A stretch of 64,000 nucleotides of DNA, from contig CANGYJ010000001.1 of assembly GCA_947458455.1 (NCBI GenBank), positions 434,001-498,000 of the forward strand, in the 5' to 3' direction. Below, piece by piece: positions 26,943 to 36,445 of the stretch; within the stretch, counting starts at the first letter, position 1, and each line of letters starts with the position of its first letter. The notes beneath the pieces are model-generated. The model saw nothing but the letters and a program-made list of their open reading frames with translations. It did no database searches and had not been told where the DNA came from. The DNA is from Verrucomicrobiaceae bacterium. Its GTDB lineage: Bacteria; Verrucomicrobiota; Verrucomicrobiia; Verrucomicrobiales; Verrucomicrobiaceae. Position numbers and translations under genes: made by a program.

Positions 26943-27683
26943 ATGCCCCGCCAGGACCGCATTGATCTTATCCTCGTCCGCCGCGGGCTGGTGCCCTCAC
27001 GCGAGCAGGCGAAACGCCTCATCATGGCGGGTGAGGTCTTTGTGGCGCAGCGAAAGATCACCCAGCCCGGCTGGCTGGTGCCGATGGACAGCGAGATCCT
27101 CGTGCGGCAGCCGCAGAAATTCGTCGGGCGTGGTGGCTTGAAACTCGAAGGTGCCCTGGAGAGCTTCGGCGTGGATGTGACCGGCCTCACGGCGATGGAC
27201 ATCGGCGCTTCGACCGGCGGCTTCACCGATTGCCTCCTGCAACGAGGAGCCGCCAAGGTCTTCGCCTTTGATGTGGGCACCAATCAGCTCGCTTGGAAAA
27301 TCCGCAGCGATCCGCGAGTGGTCAGCCGGGAGAAGTTCAATGTGCGTCACATGCGCCGGGAAGACGTCGGCGAGGAGGTGGATCTCATCGTGGCGGATGT
27401 GTCCTTCATCTCCCTCACGCTGGTGCTTCCGCCGGCCTTTGAAGTGCTGCGTCCGGGCGGTCAGGCCGTGGTGCTGGTGAAGCCGCAGTTTGAGCTCTCG
27501 CCTGAGGAAGTGGGCAAGGGCGGCATCGTCCGCGAGCCAGAGCTGCATGCAAAAGCCTGCGCCAAGATCGAGACCTTCATCCGAGCCAATCCAGCTCTCG
27601 AATGGCTCGGCCTCATCGAGTCCTCCATCCAAGGCACCGAGGGAAATCGCGAGTTCCTGGCGCACTTCCGCCGAGTGGGGTGA
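26943..27683 (+). CDS. tlyA: TlyA family 2'-O-rRNA methyltransferase
   Basis: A 246-residue enzyme with an N-terminal S4 RNA-binding domain (residues 1-65, IDLILVRRGLVPSREQAKR) and an FtsJ-like SAM-dependent methyltransferase domain. The SAM-binding region is MDIGASTGGFTDCLLQRGA, followed by ADVSFISLTLVLP and a catalytic lysine in LVKPQFELSP. TlyA of Mycobacterium methylates C1409 of 16S and C1920 of 23S rRNA; homologues are often annotated as hemolysins for historical reasons. It converges with the esterase gene at 27723. Confidence 0.93.
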   Translation: MPRQDRIDLILVRRGLVPSREQAKRLIMAGEVFVAQRKITQPGWLVPMDSEILVRQPQKFVGRGGLKLEGALESFGVDVTGLTAMDIGASTGGFTDCLLQRGAAKVFAFDVGTNQLAWKIRSDPRVVSREKFNVRHMRREDVGEEVDLIVADVSFISLTLVLPPAFEVLRPGGQAVVLVKPQFELSPEEVGKGGIVREPELHAKACAKIETFIRANPALEWLGLIESSIQGTEGNREFLAHFRRVG

Positions 27684-27722
27684 GTCCACGGTCAGAACTC
27701 GCGAGGAAACGGGCACACGGAA

Positions 27723-28571
27723 TTATTTTAACAAACCGGTATCCGTGAGCCATTCGACGAGCCGTTGAGGCCAGCGGGAGGCGGCGGTGGGTTTGGCGTC
27801 GGGTTTGTAGCCGAAGCCGTGGCCGGCATTCGCGTAAAGGTGGAGCTCGGCGGGGACTTGGGCGGCTTTGTATTTGAGGTAGAGCGTGGCCATGCCTTCG
27901 GAGATGTCTGGGCGGTCGTGAAAGCCGGCGGCGATGAAGAGTGGGGGCATGCCTTTTTCGGCGGAGAAGAGGCCGGAGGTGCCGGGGTAGATGAGGGCTT
28001 GGAAATCGGGGCGGGAGCTTTGGCGCTCGATGGGATCGGCGGCGTCTTTTTCGCCCGGGTCGTTCTTCATCGCGGCAAAGGCGGCGAGTTCGCCCCCGGC
28101 GGAGAAGCCGAGAATGCCGAGTCGGTCGGTTTTGATGTGCCAATCACCAGCGCGGCTGCGGATCAGGCGGATGGCGCGGCGGGCATCGGCCATGGCGTGA
28201 TCTTGAATCGTGTAGGTGCTGCCCTTCTCACGGGCGAGACGGTATTTCAGCACGAAGGCGGCGATGCCGCGCTCCTGGAACCACTCCGCCAGCGCATAGC
28301 CTTCGTGGCCGAGGCAGAGCTTCTGATGACCGCCGCCGGGGCAGATGATGACAGCCGTGCCGGTGGCTTTGTCCGCTGCAGGCACAAAGGGCGTGAGGGT
28401 GGGCTGGTGGACGTTGCACACGTTGGAGCCTTCGACCTTCTCCGGCTCGGCTTGGCGGGCTTCGGAGCCGGGAGCGCCTTTTTCCCAAAGCGGGATGGCG
28501 GGAGGTGTTTCAGCGGCGAAGGCGGCGGCGGCGATGAAACCAGTAACAAAAGCAGCAAAACGGGGATTCAT
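27723..28571 (-). CDS. Secreted alpha/beta-hydrolase, BD-FAE/acetyl esterase-like
   Basis: A 282-residue hydrolase from ATG 28571; longer upstream frames are unlikely because a signal peptide (MNPRFAAFVTGFIAAAAFAAETPP) begins here. The nucleophile elbow is GFSAGGELAAF, an oxyanion-type region VIICPGGGHQKL precedes it, and the catalytic Asp (FHDRPDI) and His (NAGHGFGY) follow. This order is that of xylan acetyl-esterases and feruloyl-esterase-type alpha/beta-hydrolases used against plant polysaccharides. An acyl-ester substrate is likely, but the sugar or lipid is not decided. Lies convergent with tlyA. Confidence 0.87.
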   Translation of the reverse strand: MNPRFAAFVTGFIAAAAFAAETPPAIPLWEKGAPGSEARQAEPEKVEGSNVCNVHQPTLTPFVPAADKATGTAVIICPGGGHQKLCLGHEGYALAEWFQERGIAAFVLKYRLAREKGSTYTIQDHAMADARRAIRLIRSRAGDWHIKTDRLGILGFSAGGELAAFAAMKNDPGEKDAADPIERQSSRPDFQALIYPGTSGLFSAEKGMPPLFIAAGFHDRPDISEGMATLYLKYKAAQVPAELHLYANAGHGFGYKPDAKPTAASRWPQRLVEWLTDTGLLK

Positions 28572-28742
28572 AAGGGTGACGAAACTGACAGAAAGCATCG
28601 CTGGCCGCCAGCGGCTTTCCTTGAAGTTTCGGCCCGGTTTCTGACGGCTGTTCTGACGCATCTTTTTAGTGGGCTTGTGACGGAATGGCGGGTATAACTC
28701 GGGTACCCTACCCCCAAATGCCGTCGCGGCATGTCTCGCTGA

Positions 28743-29972
28743 ATGAGCCGTCCCATCACATCCATCCGTTTTCCAGGTGAGAGCACCTGGGAGGTCTGGC
28801 GCAGCAATCGCGCCGGAAAGTGGGAGCATGTGCTGATGGCGGAGGTGAACGACAAGGCGGGCATCCATGCCCTGCCCTCCGTGCATGTGGATAGCTCCCC
28901 CTTCTGGTCCGCCACGCAGGGCGAGGAGGTGCCGGAGCCGGATGATGTCTCCGTGCTGCGCTGGGAGGCCTCTGGCGTGAGTGACCTGGAAGGAGCTCGC
29001 CAATCCGCCTGCTGGAAGGTTTTGGAGCAGCCACACCGTCACCTGATCGGCTCGATGGCCATCGCGGCGGATATGCTGGACGATGAGAGCCTGGGCCTAC
29101 CGGCGGAGCGGTATGAGATCAGCGCCCGCATGCTGCCGCTGCCTCCGAATGGCATCGCGATCTGGAAGGAAAGCGGCCGCTTCGTGATGGCTTTCACGCG
29201 TGAGGGGCAGTTGCTGCATGTGACGCTGCTGGCCTCGCCGATGCTGGATGCCGATGCGGTGCTGGAAATCCGTGATGGGCTGGTGGCGCTGGATGCGCAT
29301 GAGTTTCTCGACCAGATCAACGAGGTGAAAATATGGACGGACTGCGAGCCGGATTTCGTAGCCGCCCTTTCGAGCATGCTGAGCACCAGCGACGTGCAAA
29401 AAGAGCCGCGTCCGGCCCCCATCGTGCCCACGAGCTTCATCGACCTCGTGCCGATGCAGGTGGCGCTGGTGCGTGGTGAGCAGCAGCGGCGGCAGCGGCT
29501 CGTGCAGATCGCCACGGCGCTGGCGGCGGTGTTCGTCGTGGTGTTTGCCTCTTGGGCCTTCCTGCTGTGGCGTCAGGAGCAAACAATCCTCGCCGAGGAA
29601 AAGGCGCTGCAAAACCTGGGTCCGCAGGTCTTTTCCGTGCAGGAGGCGAAGCAGGCCTGGATGGCCATGGAGGGGGCGGTGAACCCGGATCTGTATCCGG
29701 TGGAGCTTTACCATCAGATCATCTCCCTGCTGCCACCATCTGGCGTGCGCCTGAACGAATTCCAAATCGAAAACGACACGCTTACCGTGCATGGCGAGGC
29801 TTCGGATACGCAAAAGGGCCTCGATTTCCGTGAGCAGCTCACGAACAGCCCCGCTCTCGGCCGCTTTGAGTGGAACATCCCTGTCCCGAAGAGCCTGGAC
29901 GGCACGCGAGTGCAGTTCGATGCGGTAGGAACCTACAAACAGATCGAGGAGGCACCCGATGAAGGCCAGTGA
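28743..29972 (+). CDS. Type II secretion/type IV pilus-like membrane protein (GspL/PilN-like)
   Basis: A 409-residue protein with a cytoplasmic N-terminal part of about 250 residues, one membrane segment (about 255-277, ALAAVFVVVFASWAFLLWR) and a periplasmic C-terminal part containing SGVRLNEFQIENDTLTVHGEASDTQK. That C-terminal pattern is shared by PilN and GspL proteins, whose periplasmic ferredoxin-like domain pairs with PilO/GspM. The N-terminal half is divergent from the actin-like PilM/GspL cytoplasmic domain. The next gene overlaps it by 14 bases and is GspM/PilO-like, then comes a Pro-rich gene and the secretin. Assignment rests on topology, the C-terminal pattern and context. Confidence 0.72.
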   Translation: MSRPITSIRFPGESTWEVWRSNRAGKWEHVLMAEVNDKAGIHALPSVHVDSSPFWSATQGEEVPEPDDVSVLRWEASGVSDLEGARQSACWKVLEQPHRHLIGSMAIAADMLDDESLGLPAERYEISARMLPLPPNGIAIWKESGRFVMAFTREGQLLHVTLLASPMLDADAVLEIRDGLVALDAHEFLDQINEVKIWTDCEPDFVAALSSMLSTSDVQKEPRPAPIVPTSFIDLVPMQVALVRGEQQRRQRLVQIATALAAVFVVVFASWAFLLWRQEQTILAEEKALQNLGPQVFSVQEAKQAWMAMEGAVNPDLYPVELYHQIISLLPPSGVRLNEFQIENDTLTVHGEASDTQKGLDFREQLTNSPALGRFEWNIPVPKSLDGTRVQFDAVGTYKQIEEAPDEGQ

Positions 29973-30519
29973 ACAACGCCTCGTGCTCGTGCTGATCATC
30001 CTCGTGGCCGTTTTTGCCACGGGTTTCACCGCCATGCGCATGCTGGGCTGGCAGCGCACGTTGGATAAGAAAGCCCGCTCGGTCGTGATGCGAGCGAATG
30101 AAACGAAGCAGCTCCTCACCGAGGCTCCGATGTGGGAGGAGCGGCTCGCCTGGTTGCGCACGGCCCAGCCGCAAATGACCAGCGTGAACAAGGCCAACAA
30201 CGATCTGGATCAATCCCTCGTCGAGACCGCCAAGAACAACAATGTCACCATCGAAAACAAGCAGCTTCAGGAGCCTGCCGAGACCGCCTACTTCCATCAG
30301 GTGGGTGAGACGGTGATCGTGAAGACGGAGGTGAAGCAGCTCTTCCAGTGGCTGCACGCGTTGCAGACGCCGGAGAGCTTCACGCTCGTCTCCCACCTCA
30401 CCATCCAGCCCGTGCCGGAGGATACCACCAAGGTGACCGCCACCGTGCATGTTTCCCGCCTTTTTTCACTCACCAAGACGCCCACTGAAAACACGGTCGA
30501 AACCACCAAAACCCCATGA
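29959..30519 (+). CDS. GspM/PilO-like inner-membrane protein
   Basis: A 186-residue protein with one N-terminal membrane segment (LVLVLIILVAVFATGFTAM), a coiled stretch and a C-terminal domain (VKQLFQWLHALQTPESFTLVSHLTI) typical of PilO/GspM. It overlaps the end of the preceding GspL/PilN-like gene by 14 bases and its stop overlaps the next start by 4 (ATGA). The two proteins would form the heterodimer under a type II secretion or pilus platform. Assignment is based on size, topology and position. Confidence 0.7.
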   Translation: MKASEQRLVLVLIILVAVFATGFTAMRMLGWQRTLDKKARSVVMRANETKQLLTEAPMWEERLAWLRTAQPQMTSVNKANNDLDQSLVETAKNNNVTIENKQLQEPAETAYFHQVGETVIVKTEVKQLFQWLHALQTPESFTLVSHLTIQPVPEDTTKVTATVHVSRLFSLTKTPTENTVETTKTP

Positions 30520-31400
30520 AAACAGCCCTCGCCTTCATCACGATGACGCTGGGAGCCGCTTCGGGCCTCCCGGCGGTGGAAAATGCCTCTGCGTCCGGTT
30601 TTGAGCCGCCAAAGAAATACGGCGCCGAACGCTACATGGCCGGTTGGGAGCGGAATCCCTTTGCCGTGCCCACCCCGCCAGCCCCACCTCAAGCGGTGGA
30701 ATCCCAGTTCAAAGACCTCGCCATCAAATCCATCTACGGCCCGAAGGACAGCCCCATCTTCTCGCTGGTGAACACCAAGACGCATGAACGCATGCGCATC
30801 ACCATGGAAAAGCCGACCAAGGACGGCGTGGAGTTGAAAAGCTTCTCCCTCGCTGAAAACCGCCGTGAGACCACCATCGAGGTCGCCAAAGGCATAGAGA
30901 CGGCCACGCTGAAATATGCCACCGACTATGTGCCACCTGCGGCAAATGGTGCTCCAGGAGCCAGACCGGGAATGCCAGGCATGCAGAGTGCTCCAGGCAT
31001 GCCCGGAGGAGCCAATCGCATCCCCATTCCCCAAGTCAGTTCGGCCAATCCGGCTGCCAATCGTGGCCTACCCGGCCAGCCAGCCGCCCCAGCGAATCGC
31101 GGTGCTCTTCAGGGCAGTCCTGTCGCCATCGGAGCACCGGGTGCCAATACGGCCGCCACCAATGCCGCCGCCCGCCGACGCATCATCCCCGGTGTGGTAG
31201 GCACTGCCAATCCCGCCGCCGGTATCCCCGCCGTCAATGTCGGCGTCGGAAACAATGGCTCTCCCACCATCACTCTCGGCACGATGGGCAGCAATACCTC
31301 CGCCCCACAGCCTCAGAATACGGGTGCCCCCGGCGAGATCACCCCCCCCATCGTGCGGCCACCGCCCTCGATCTACCTCGATGGCAGCCGGCAGCAGTAG
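30516..31400 (+). CDS. Secreted Pro/Gly/Asn-rich protein of the secretion operon
   Basis: A 294-residue exported protein in the operon, between the GspM/PilO-like gene (4-base overlap) and the secretin (18-base gap). Residues 1-20 form a signal peptide. The N-terminal half has GSP-C or PilP-like size and text (WERNPFAVP..., FKDLAIKSIYGPKDSPIFSLVNTKT), as seen in pilotin or PilP-like proteins that contact the secretin. The second half is low complexity (Pro, Gly, Ala, Asn). I cannot name the family with certainty; a PilP/GspC-like linker between platform and secretin is the best guess. Confidence 0.6.
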   Translation: MKTALAFITMTLGAASGLPAVENASASGFEPPKKYGAERYMAGWERNPFAVPTPPAPPQAVESQFKDLAIKSIYGPKDSPIFSLVNTKTHERMRITMEKPTKDGVELKSFSLAENRRETTIEVAKGIETATLKYATDYVPPAANGAPGARPGMPGMQSAPGMPGGANRIPIPQVSSANPAANRGLPGQPAAPANRGALQGSPVAIGAPGANTAATNAAARRRIIPGVVGTANPAAGIPAVNVGVGNNGSPTITLGTMGSNTSAPQPQNTGAPGEITPPIVRPPPSIYLDGSRQQ

Positions 31401-31418
31401 CCTCACCTTCATCCTGTC

Positions 31419-34097
31419 ATGAAAGCATCGTCTCATCTGGCCCTCGTGGCACTTTTCGGGCTCCTCGCCGTGCAAATCCCGGCACAAACACCTGCGCCGC
31501 CCGCCATCCCAGCCCGCCCGACCACCCCGCCGAACATTCCGCGCCCCGTTCTGCCACCAGGCCTCCAGCGCCCCGGCATCGCCAATCCAAACGCCGTGCC
31601 CCCCGCTATCCCTGGAGCCGTGAACCGCCCAGGCCTACCCGCTGGCGTTACCGGTCCAAAGCCCGCCATCCCCCCGCCCCCTCCCACCGGTGCTCCTTCC
31701 GCAGTCCCCGCAGGCAACACGCCAAAGCCCCCGCCCGCCGTTCCCACCGCGAAGCCCGGTGAAAAAGCGCCCAATTTCATCGCCTTCGACGCCGAGACCG
31801 TCGATGTCGTCCTCGAAGAATACTACCGCGTGACCCAGCGCCGCGTGCTCAAAGATCGCGGCCTCGAAGCCACCACCGTCACCATCATGGTGCCCGGCGA
31901 GTTCACCGATGAGGAGTATCAGGACATCATCGAAAAAGGCCTCCTCATGCACGGCCTCGCCCTCGTGCCCAGCGGCTCGAGCCTTTGGAAACTCGTCGCC
32001 GCCGAGACCGGCTCCAGCCCCGGCCAGCAGCAGCTTCCGATGGTACTCGATGCCGAAAAACTACCGGAAACCGATCAGGTCGTCGTCCACGTCGCCACGC
32101 TGAATTACCTTTCCGCTGAAGATGCCGCCACCACGCTTCAGAGCGCCATCCCACCGCATCCGTATGGCAAAATCGTCGCCGTGCCGAATGCCCGCTCCCT
32201 CGTCATCACCGAGGCCTCGCAGACCATCCGCGCCTATCTGGACCTCATCAAGCAGCTCGACCTCCCGCCTAGCCAGACCCTGCAAAAGACCCTCAAACTC
32301 GTCCGCACCGATCCTGAGGAAGTCGCCAAGCAGCTCGAATCCCTGCTCGACCTCAAAAACGGAGGTGACAGCGGCACCGGCTCAGCCAGCCGACCCGCCA
32401 CCCCTCCTGCCACGCCCGTTCCGCCACGAGCACCCACCGTGCCCGGCATCCCGCAGCAGGCCGGTCAGCCAGCCGCTGCCGCCGCACCCGTCGTCTCCGC
32501 CAGCGGCGGAGGAGCCACCGCCGAGGGCCCCAAGCCGGTCATCCTTCCCATCACCCGCACGAGCAGCCTCCTTATCATTGCCCGGCCTCACGATATCGAA
32601 CTCATCGAAAAACTCGTCGCCGAAATTGACGCCGAGGTCACCGCGAATCGCTTCGTCTCCCGTCGCCTCAATTACATCGACCTGACCGCCTTCCTCGGCC
32701 TCGCTGAAAAAGCGCTGATGCGTTACGACAAAAGCGCCACCGGTAGCACCAGCACCACGCTCGGCTCCAACAGCGGTAACAACTCCACGAGCAACACGAA
32801 CAACAACAGCTTCGGCAACAGCGGCTTTGGAAACAGTGGTTTCGGCGGCAGCAGCTTTGGTGGCGGCATGAGCGGCGGACTCGGCGGAGGTGGTTTTGGC
32901 GGAGGTGGTGGCGGCGGCGGCAGCTTCGGCGGTGGCGGTGGTGGCCCCAAACTGGATGTCACCACCAAGGCCAGCAGCGTCCTTATCAGTCGCACACTCG
33001 TCATCATCGATCCCGGCAGTTCCAAATTCTTCGCCAGCGGACCGCCCGAGCAGCTTCAGATGCTCGAAGACCTCGCCGACGAGCTCGATGTGCGTCCGCG
33101 GCAGATCATGCTCGCAGCAGTCATTGGAGAATTCACGCTCTCAGATCAGTTCAAGTTCGGCCTCGACTGGTTAAATACGCTTCAGAACATCGGCGGCGAA
33201 AGTGGTCGTCAGGCTGGTGGCGGGATTAACACGAGCGGAACCTTCTTCGACCCAGCCAAGCTGGCAAATCCCGCCAGCTTCATAGGAAGCGCCGCCGCAT
33301 CCGCAGGTGGCATCACAGCCTACGGACACATCGCACGGAATCTGCACGTCTTCATGAACACCGTCGAAGATACTGGACGCTTCAGAGCCTTGCAGAAGCC
33401 GGTCCTCACGACGCTGAATCATCAAAAGGCGCAGATTTTCATCGGCGAGCAGATTCCCATCGCAGGCAACAGCTTCAGCAGTGGTGTCGCGGGTGGTTTT
33501 TCCACCTCGACGCAATTCATCCCAGTGCGAATCCAGCTCGATATCACCCCACACATCTTCAACGACCAGGAGGTCATGCTTGAGTTCAGTCAGACCAACA
33601 ACTCGAGGGGCAAAGATGTCACCGTCAGTCCTGGCGTCGTCGTCCCTGGCATCCGCGAACAAGGAATGGCCAATGCGCTCATCGTTCCGGATCGCAGCAT
33701 TGCGATGCTCGGAGGACTCATCTCCGAGGACAACCGCAATGACAGCGTTGGCGTGCCCTTTGTGTTTCGCCTGCCGCTGATCAAATACCTCTTTGGCAGT
33801 GTGGATAAGGAAAAGAACCGCAAAGAGATCATGATCTTCGTCCAGCCCATGATCATGCCGGATGGTGCCACGCACATGAGCGAGCAAACACGTTTCATGA
33901 ACAACAGCCCGGAGTCTGAAGCCATCTTAGATTTTGGAGGACGCCCCGAAGAACCCCTCCCGCCCGCAGGCCCCAACTTCTACAACAAGGGCATGCCTCG
34001 CGTGCAGGAAGACCTCAACGCTACACCGCCGCCCCCAGCCGAGGAAAAACGCGGCATGTGGGACAAGTTCAAGGGCCTCTTCAAAAAACAGAAGTAA
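31419..34097 (+). CDS. Type II/III secretion-type secretin (GspD-like)
   Basis: An 892-residue outer-membrane channel. A signal peptide (1-23) leads into a Pro-rich stretch (24-115). Two or three ring-forming N domains follow, with EDAATTLQSAIPPHPYG, ITEASQTIRAYLDLIKQLDL, and later text. A Gly/Ser/Asn-rich insertion around residues 477-509 contains repeated GFG and GGGGG units. The secretin beta-barrel is recognisable from PRQIMLAAVIGEFTLSDQFK, then VLTTLNHQKAQIFIGEQIP, VRIQLDITPHIFNDQEVML and MLGGLISEDNRNDSVGVP. The C-terminus ends in the basic KGLFKKQK. It is last in the four-gene operon; the ATPase and pseudopilin genes are not here. Confidence 0.92.
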   Translation: MKASSHLALVALFGLLAVQIPAQTPAPPAIPARPTTPPNIPRPVLPPGLQRPGIANPNAVPPAIPGAVNRPGLPAGVTGPKPAIPPPPPTGAPSAVPAGNTPKPPPAVPTAKPGEKAPNFIAFDAETVDVVLEEYYRVTQRRVLKDRGLEATTVTIMVPGEFTDEEYQDIIEKGLLMHGLALVPSGSSLWKLVAAETGSSPGQQQLPMVLDAEKLPETDQVVVHVATLNYLSAEDAATTLQSAIPPHPYGKIVAVPNARSLVITEASQTIRAYLDLIKQLDLPPSQTLQKTLKLVRTDPEEVAKQLESLLDLKNGGDSGTGSASRPATPPATPVPPRAPTVPGIPQQAGQPAAAAAPVVSASGGGATAEGPKPVILPITRTSSLLIIARPHDIELIEKLVAEIDAEVTANRFVSRRLNYIDLTAFLGLAEKALMRYDKSATGSTSTTLGSNSGNNSTSNTNNNSFGNSGFGNSGFGGSSFGGGMSGGLGGGGFGGGGGGGGSFGGGGGGPKLDVTTKASSVLISRTLVIIDPGSSKFFASGPPEQLQMLEDLADELDVRPRQIMLAAVIGEFTLSDQFKFGLDWLNTLQNIGGESGRQAGGGINTSGTFFDPAKLANPASFIGSAAASAGGITAYGHIARNLHVFMNTVEDTGRFRALQKPVLTTLNHQKAQIFIGEQIPIAGNSFSSGVAGGFSTSTQFIPVRIQLDITPHIFNDQEVMLEFSQTNNSRGKDVTVSPGVVVPGIREQGMANALIVPDRSIAMLGGLISEDNRNDSVGVPFVFRLPLIKYLFGSVDKEKNRKEIMIFVQPMIMPDGATHMSEQTRFMNNSPESEAILDFGGRPEEPLPPAGPNFYNKGMPRVQEDLNATPPPPAEEKRGMWDKFKGLFKKQK

Positions 34098-34118
34098 GCC
34101 TCAGTCGGTCGCCTTCCC

Positions 34119-35423
34119 TCAACGCATCACCACGGGTTGGCCGGTGCATTCGAGAACGCTGTGCCAGAGTTCCTGAGTGGGATCGACCTTGCGGCGGCCG
34201 TGGATGACGAGTTCCAACGGCAAGTGGATGAAGGAGCCGTGCCAACGGCCCACGAGCATCCCGGTCTTCCCCGCCATGGCGGCATGCACAGCGGACTGGG
34301 CGAGGCGAGAGCAATAGACATTGTCCTGCGCATTCGCTGGCACACTGCGGACGATGTAACTGGGGTCGATGTATTTGATGTTCACTTCGTTTTTGCGGGC
34401 TTTGAAGAAGCCGTTGATGCGATCCTTTAAAAAGGCACCGATGTCGCCGTAGCGCTGGTTGCCGGAGGCATCGGTGGCGTCACTGGCCGCCATGAGGTGC
34501 TGACCAGCCCCCTCGGCCACGACGATGACGGCGCTGCCGCGCTTCATGAGGCGATGGCGCAGGCATTCGAGCAGGCCCCCCTCGCCTTCGAGCTCGAAAG
34601 GCACCTCCGGGATAAGTACGAAATCCACATTGCTACCCGCCAGCGCCGCGTAACAGGCGATGAAGCCGGAATCGCGGCCCATGAGCTTCACGAGCCCCAC
34701 GCCATTGACGGCTCCGGTGGCCTCGACGTAAGCGCATTTCACCGCCTGCACAGCGGCGTCAAAGGCCGTCTCGAAGCCAAAGCTCTTGTCGAGGTAGCGG
34801 ATGTCGTTGTCGATGGTCTTCGGAATGCCCACGACGGCCTTTTTGAGTCCACGCGCCTCGATTTCCTTCACCAAAGCCGCCGCGCCACGCAGCGTGCCAT
34901 CCCCGCCGATGACGAAGAGGATGTCGATGCTCATCTCTTCGAGCGTATCGACCATCTCACCGATGTCCTGCATGCCACGCGAGCTGCCCAGCATCGTGCC
35001 GCCGAAGTGGTGCGCCTGCTCCACGGAATGCGGGCGCAGCAGCAGCGGCGTGTGGCCGTAGCGCTGAACCAGCCCTTCGTAGCCGTAACGGAAGCCATAG
35101 GTGCGGGTGACGCCGTATTGGAGGTGAAGACGGTTCACGAGGCCGCGGATGATGTCATTCAGACCAGGGCACAGACCTCCGCAGGTCACGATGCCCACGG
35201 TGGTGCGTGCCGGGTCAAAATAGACCATCTCCCGAGGGCCAGCCTCCTCGTAGCTCGGCACCGAGCAGTCCCGACCGTCCTCCAGCAGATGGCTGTGGTA
35301 GAGGATGCGGTCTGTGTCGTCGGTTTTATACGGGGCCTCGACACCGCCGATGCGGTGGAGAGGCGAGGGATAGCGGCAGGCGCCGAGCGAGGGGATGCTC
35401 GTATCGTGAGGGGCGGGGGTCAT
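34119..35423 (-). CDS. ATP-dependent 6-phosphofructokinase
   Basis: A 434-residue phosphofructokinase from ATG 35423 (an in-frame upstream ATG at 35510 would add 29 hydrophobic residues, but is not a normal PFK N-terminus). Substrate motifs GIVTCGGLCPGLND, IGGDGTLRGA, GIPKTIDNDI and GRDSGFIACYAALAG are present. GGDGT with Gly, not the Asp of PPi-type enzymes, points to ATP use. It is of the long plant/trypanosome-like PFK type common in Verrucomicrobia. The gene converges on the secretin gene, 21 bases apart. It is the committed glycolytic step from fructose 6-phosphate. Confidence 0.92.
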   Translation of the reverse strand: MTPAPHDTSIPSLGACRYPSPLHRIGGVEAPYKTDDTDRILYHSHLLEDGRDCSVPSYEEAGPREMVYFDPARTTVGIVTCGGLCPGLNDIIRGLVNRLHLQYGVTRTYGFRYGYEGLVQRYGHTPLLLRPHSVEQAHHFGGTMLGSSRGMQDIGEMVDTLEEMSIDILFVIGGDGTLRGAAALVKEIEARGLKKAVVGIPKTIDNDIRYLDKSFGFETAFDAAVQAVKCAYVEATGAVNGVGLVKLMGRDSGFIACYAALAGSNVDFVLIPEVPFELEGEGGLLECLRHRLMKRGSAVIVVAEGAGQHLMAASDATDASGNQRYGDIGAFLKDRINGFFKARKNEVNIKYIDPSYIVRSVPANAQDNVYCSRLAQSAVHAAMAGKTGMLVGRWHGSFIHLPLELVIHGRRKVDPTQELWHSVLECTGQPVVMR

Positions 35424-35644
35424 GGCTGGTTGGGAGTCTTTACCAGCAAGAGGGATGCCAGCCAGAAATGCCAACGCTGTCGAAAGTGCACACAATAGCA
35501 TCTGAGCCAAGCATTCACCATGGCTGAGCGAATAATTGAGATAATCTCGAAGACGCGGGTTGAACGGCCTGTGTTCAAGGAAAAGACGGCAAGTGTCTCC
35601 GTTGATCAGAGGAATACCTCACTACTCTACTTCCGCATCATATC

Positions 35645-36445
35645 TCACCAACACCGCTTGAACACGAAGTACAGCACAGTAAGCACCACGATCATAAACG
35701 CAGCAATACCCCAATACCTAATCATTACAAAATCAGAGTTCTGCGTCATTGGTGCAGGCTTGGTGTTCGGCACTGACGTTTGCATAACTAGTTGTGGCTT
35801 GAAGTCTTTGGAAACATCTAAGCTGACCCGCTCAGCCGAGGACACAGAGGCCTTGAGCAGAACTTCGGCTCGGATGCCTACCCCCGTTTTAAACTCGCTG
35901 CCAGTTCTAAACGAAGTGGGATCCCATTCCACCAGCAGCCGTTTACCTCTCCTCCATCGTTCGCCGTAGGCTTCCGTGAGGTTAAGCGTGAACTCCAGCG
36001 ATTCATCCGGCTTGATCGCACGAATCTGGTGATACCTCACATCGTGGGTATATGGCATGTTTCCCCATTCCCATTCAGGGTCGAGGTCAATTTTATGACC
36101 GCCCGCATCATAAAGAAAGAAGACGAATCCCTGAGTGATGGACCGAACAGAGTACCGAACATCAAATTTATTATGATTGACCAAGCGGCATGTCATCTCG
36201 CTTCCGAAACCGGCCTGACCATCCGTCGGCTTCACAACTAGTTCGAGGCCGTCTTTGGATGGCAATGGAGCTTTAGAGGCATTTTCAGATAAGAACAGCG
36301 CACGCCGTTCTGCGAGTTCTTGCAGTTGAGCATTTGGCATTTCTGCTGCTTGCGGCGGAGTAAAATTTTGAGCACCAATTGGTGCTTCACTAAGACAAGC
36401 CGTAAGACAGGCAAAAAAGATCAAATTCAAAAGTTTGGTTTTCAT
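35645..36445 (-). CDS. Probable lipoprotein with C-terminal membrane anchor, unknown
   Basis: I do not recognise this 266-residue protein. It begins at ATG 36445 with a signal that has a possible lipobox (LTACLSEAP) and ends with a membrane segment (YWGIAAFMIVVLTVLYFVF). In between is a beta-rich domain (SEMTCRLVNHNKFDVRYSVRS, TQGFVFFLYDAGGHKIDLDP) like a copper- or sugar-binding DUF. It is third of a three-gene operon joined by ATGA overlaps. Its base composition is AT-richer than the surroundings: three lines I counted at 35641-36180 gave about 42-48% GC against about 72% in a line of the neighbouring phosphofructokinase. Confidence 0.65.
   Translation of the reverse strand: MKTKLLNLIFFACLTACLSEAPIGAQNFTPPQAAEMPNAQLQELAERRALFLSENASKAPLPSKDGLELVVKPTDGQAGFGSEMTCRLVNHNKFDVRYSVRSITQGFVFFLYDAGGHKIDLDPEWEWGNMPYTHDVRYHQIRAIKPDESLEFTLNLTEAYGERWRRGKRLLVEWDPTSFRTGSEFKTGVGIRAEVLLKASVSSAERVSLDVSKDFKPQLVMQTSVPNTKPAPMTQNSDFVMIRYWGIAAFMIVVLTVLYFVFKRCW

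Noticed and set aside
28675-28698. Sigma70 promoter TTGTGA/TATAAC before the secretion operon
   Set aside because: The spacer is only 12 bases, too short for a sigma70 promoter.
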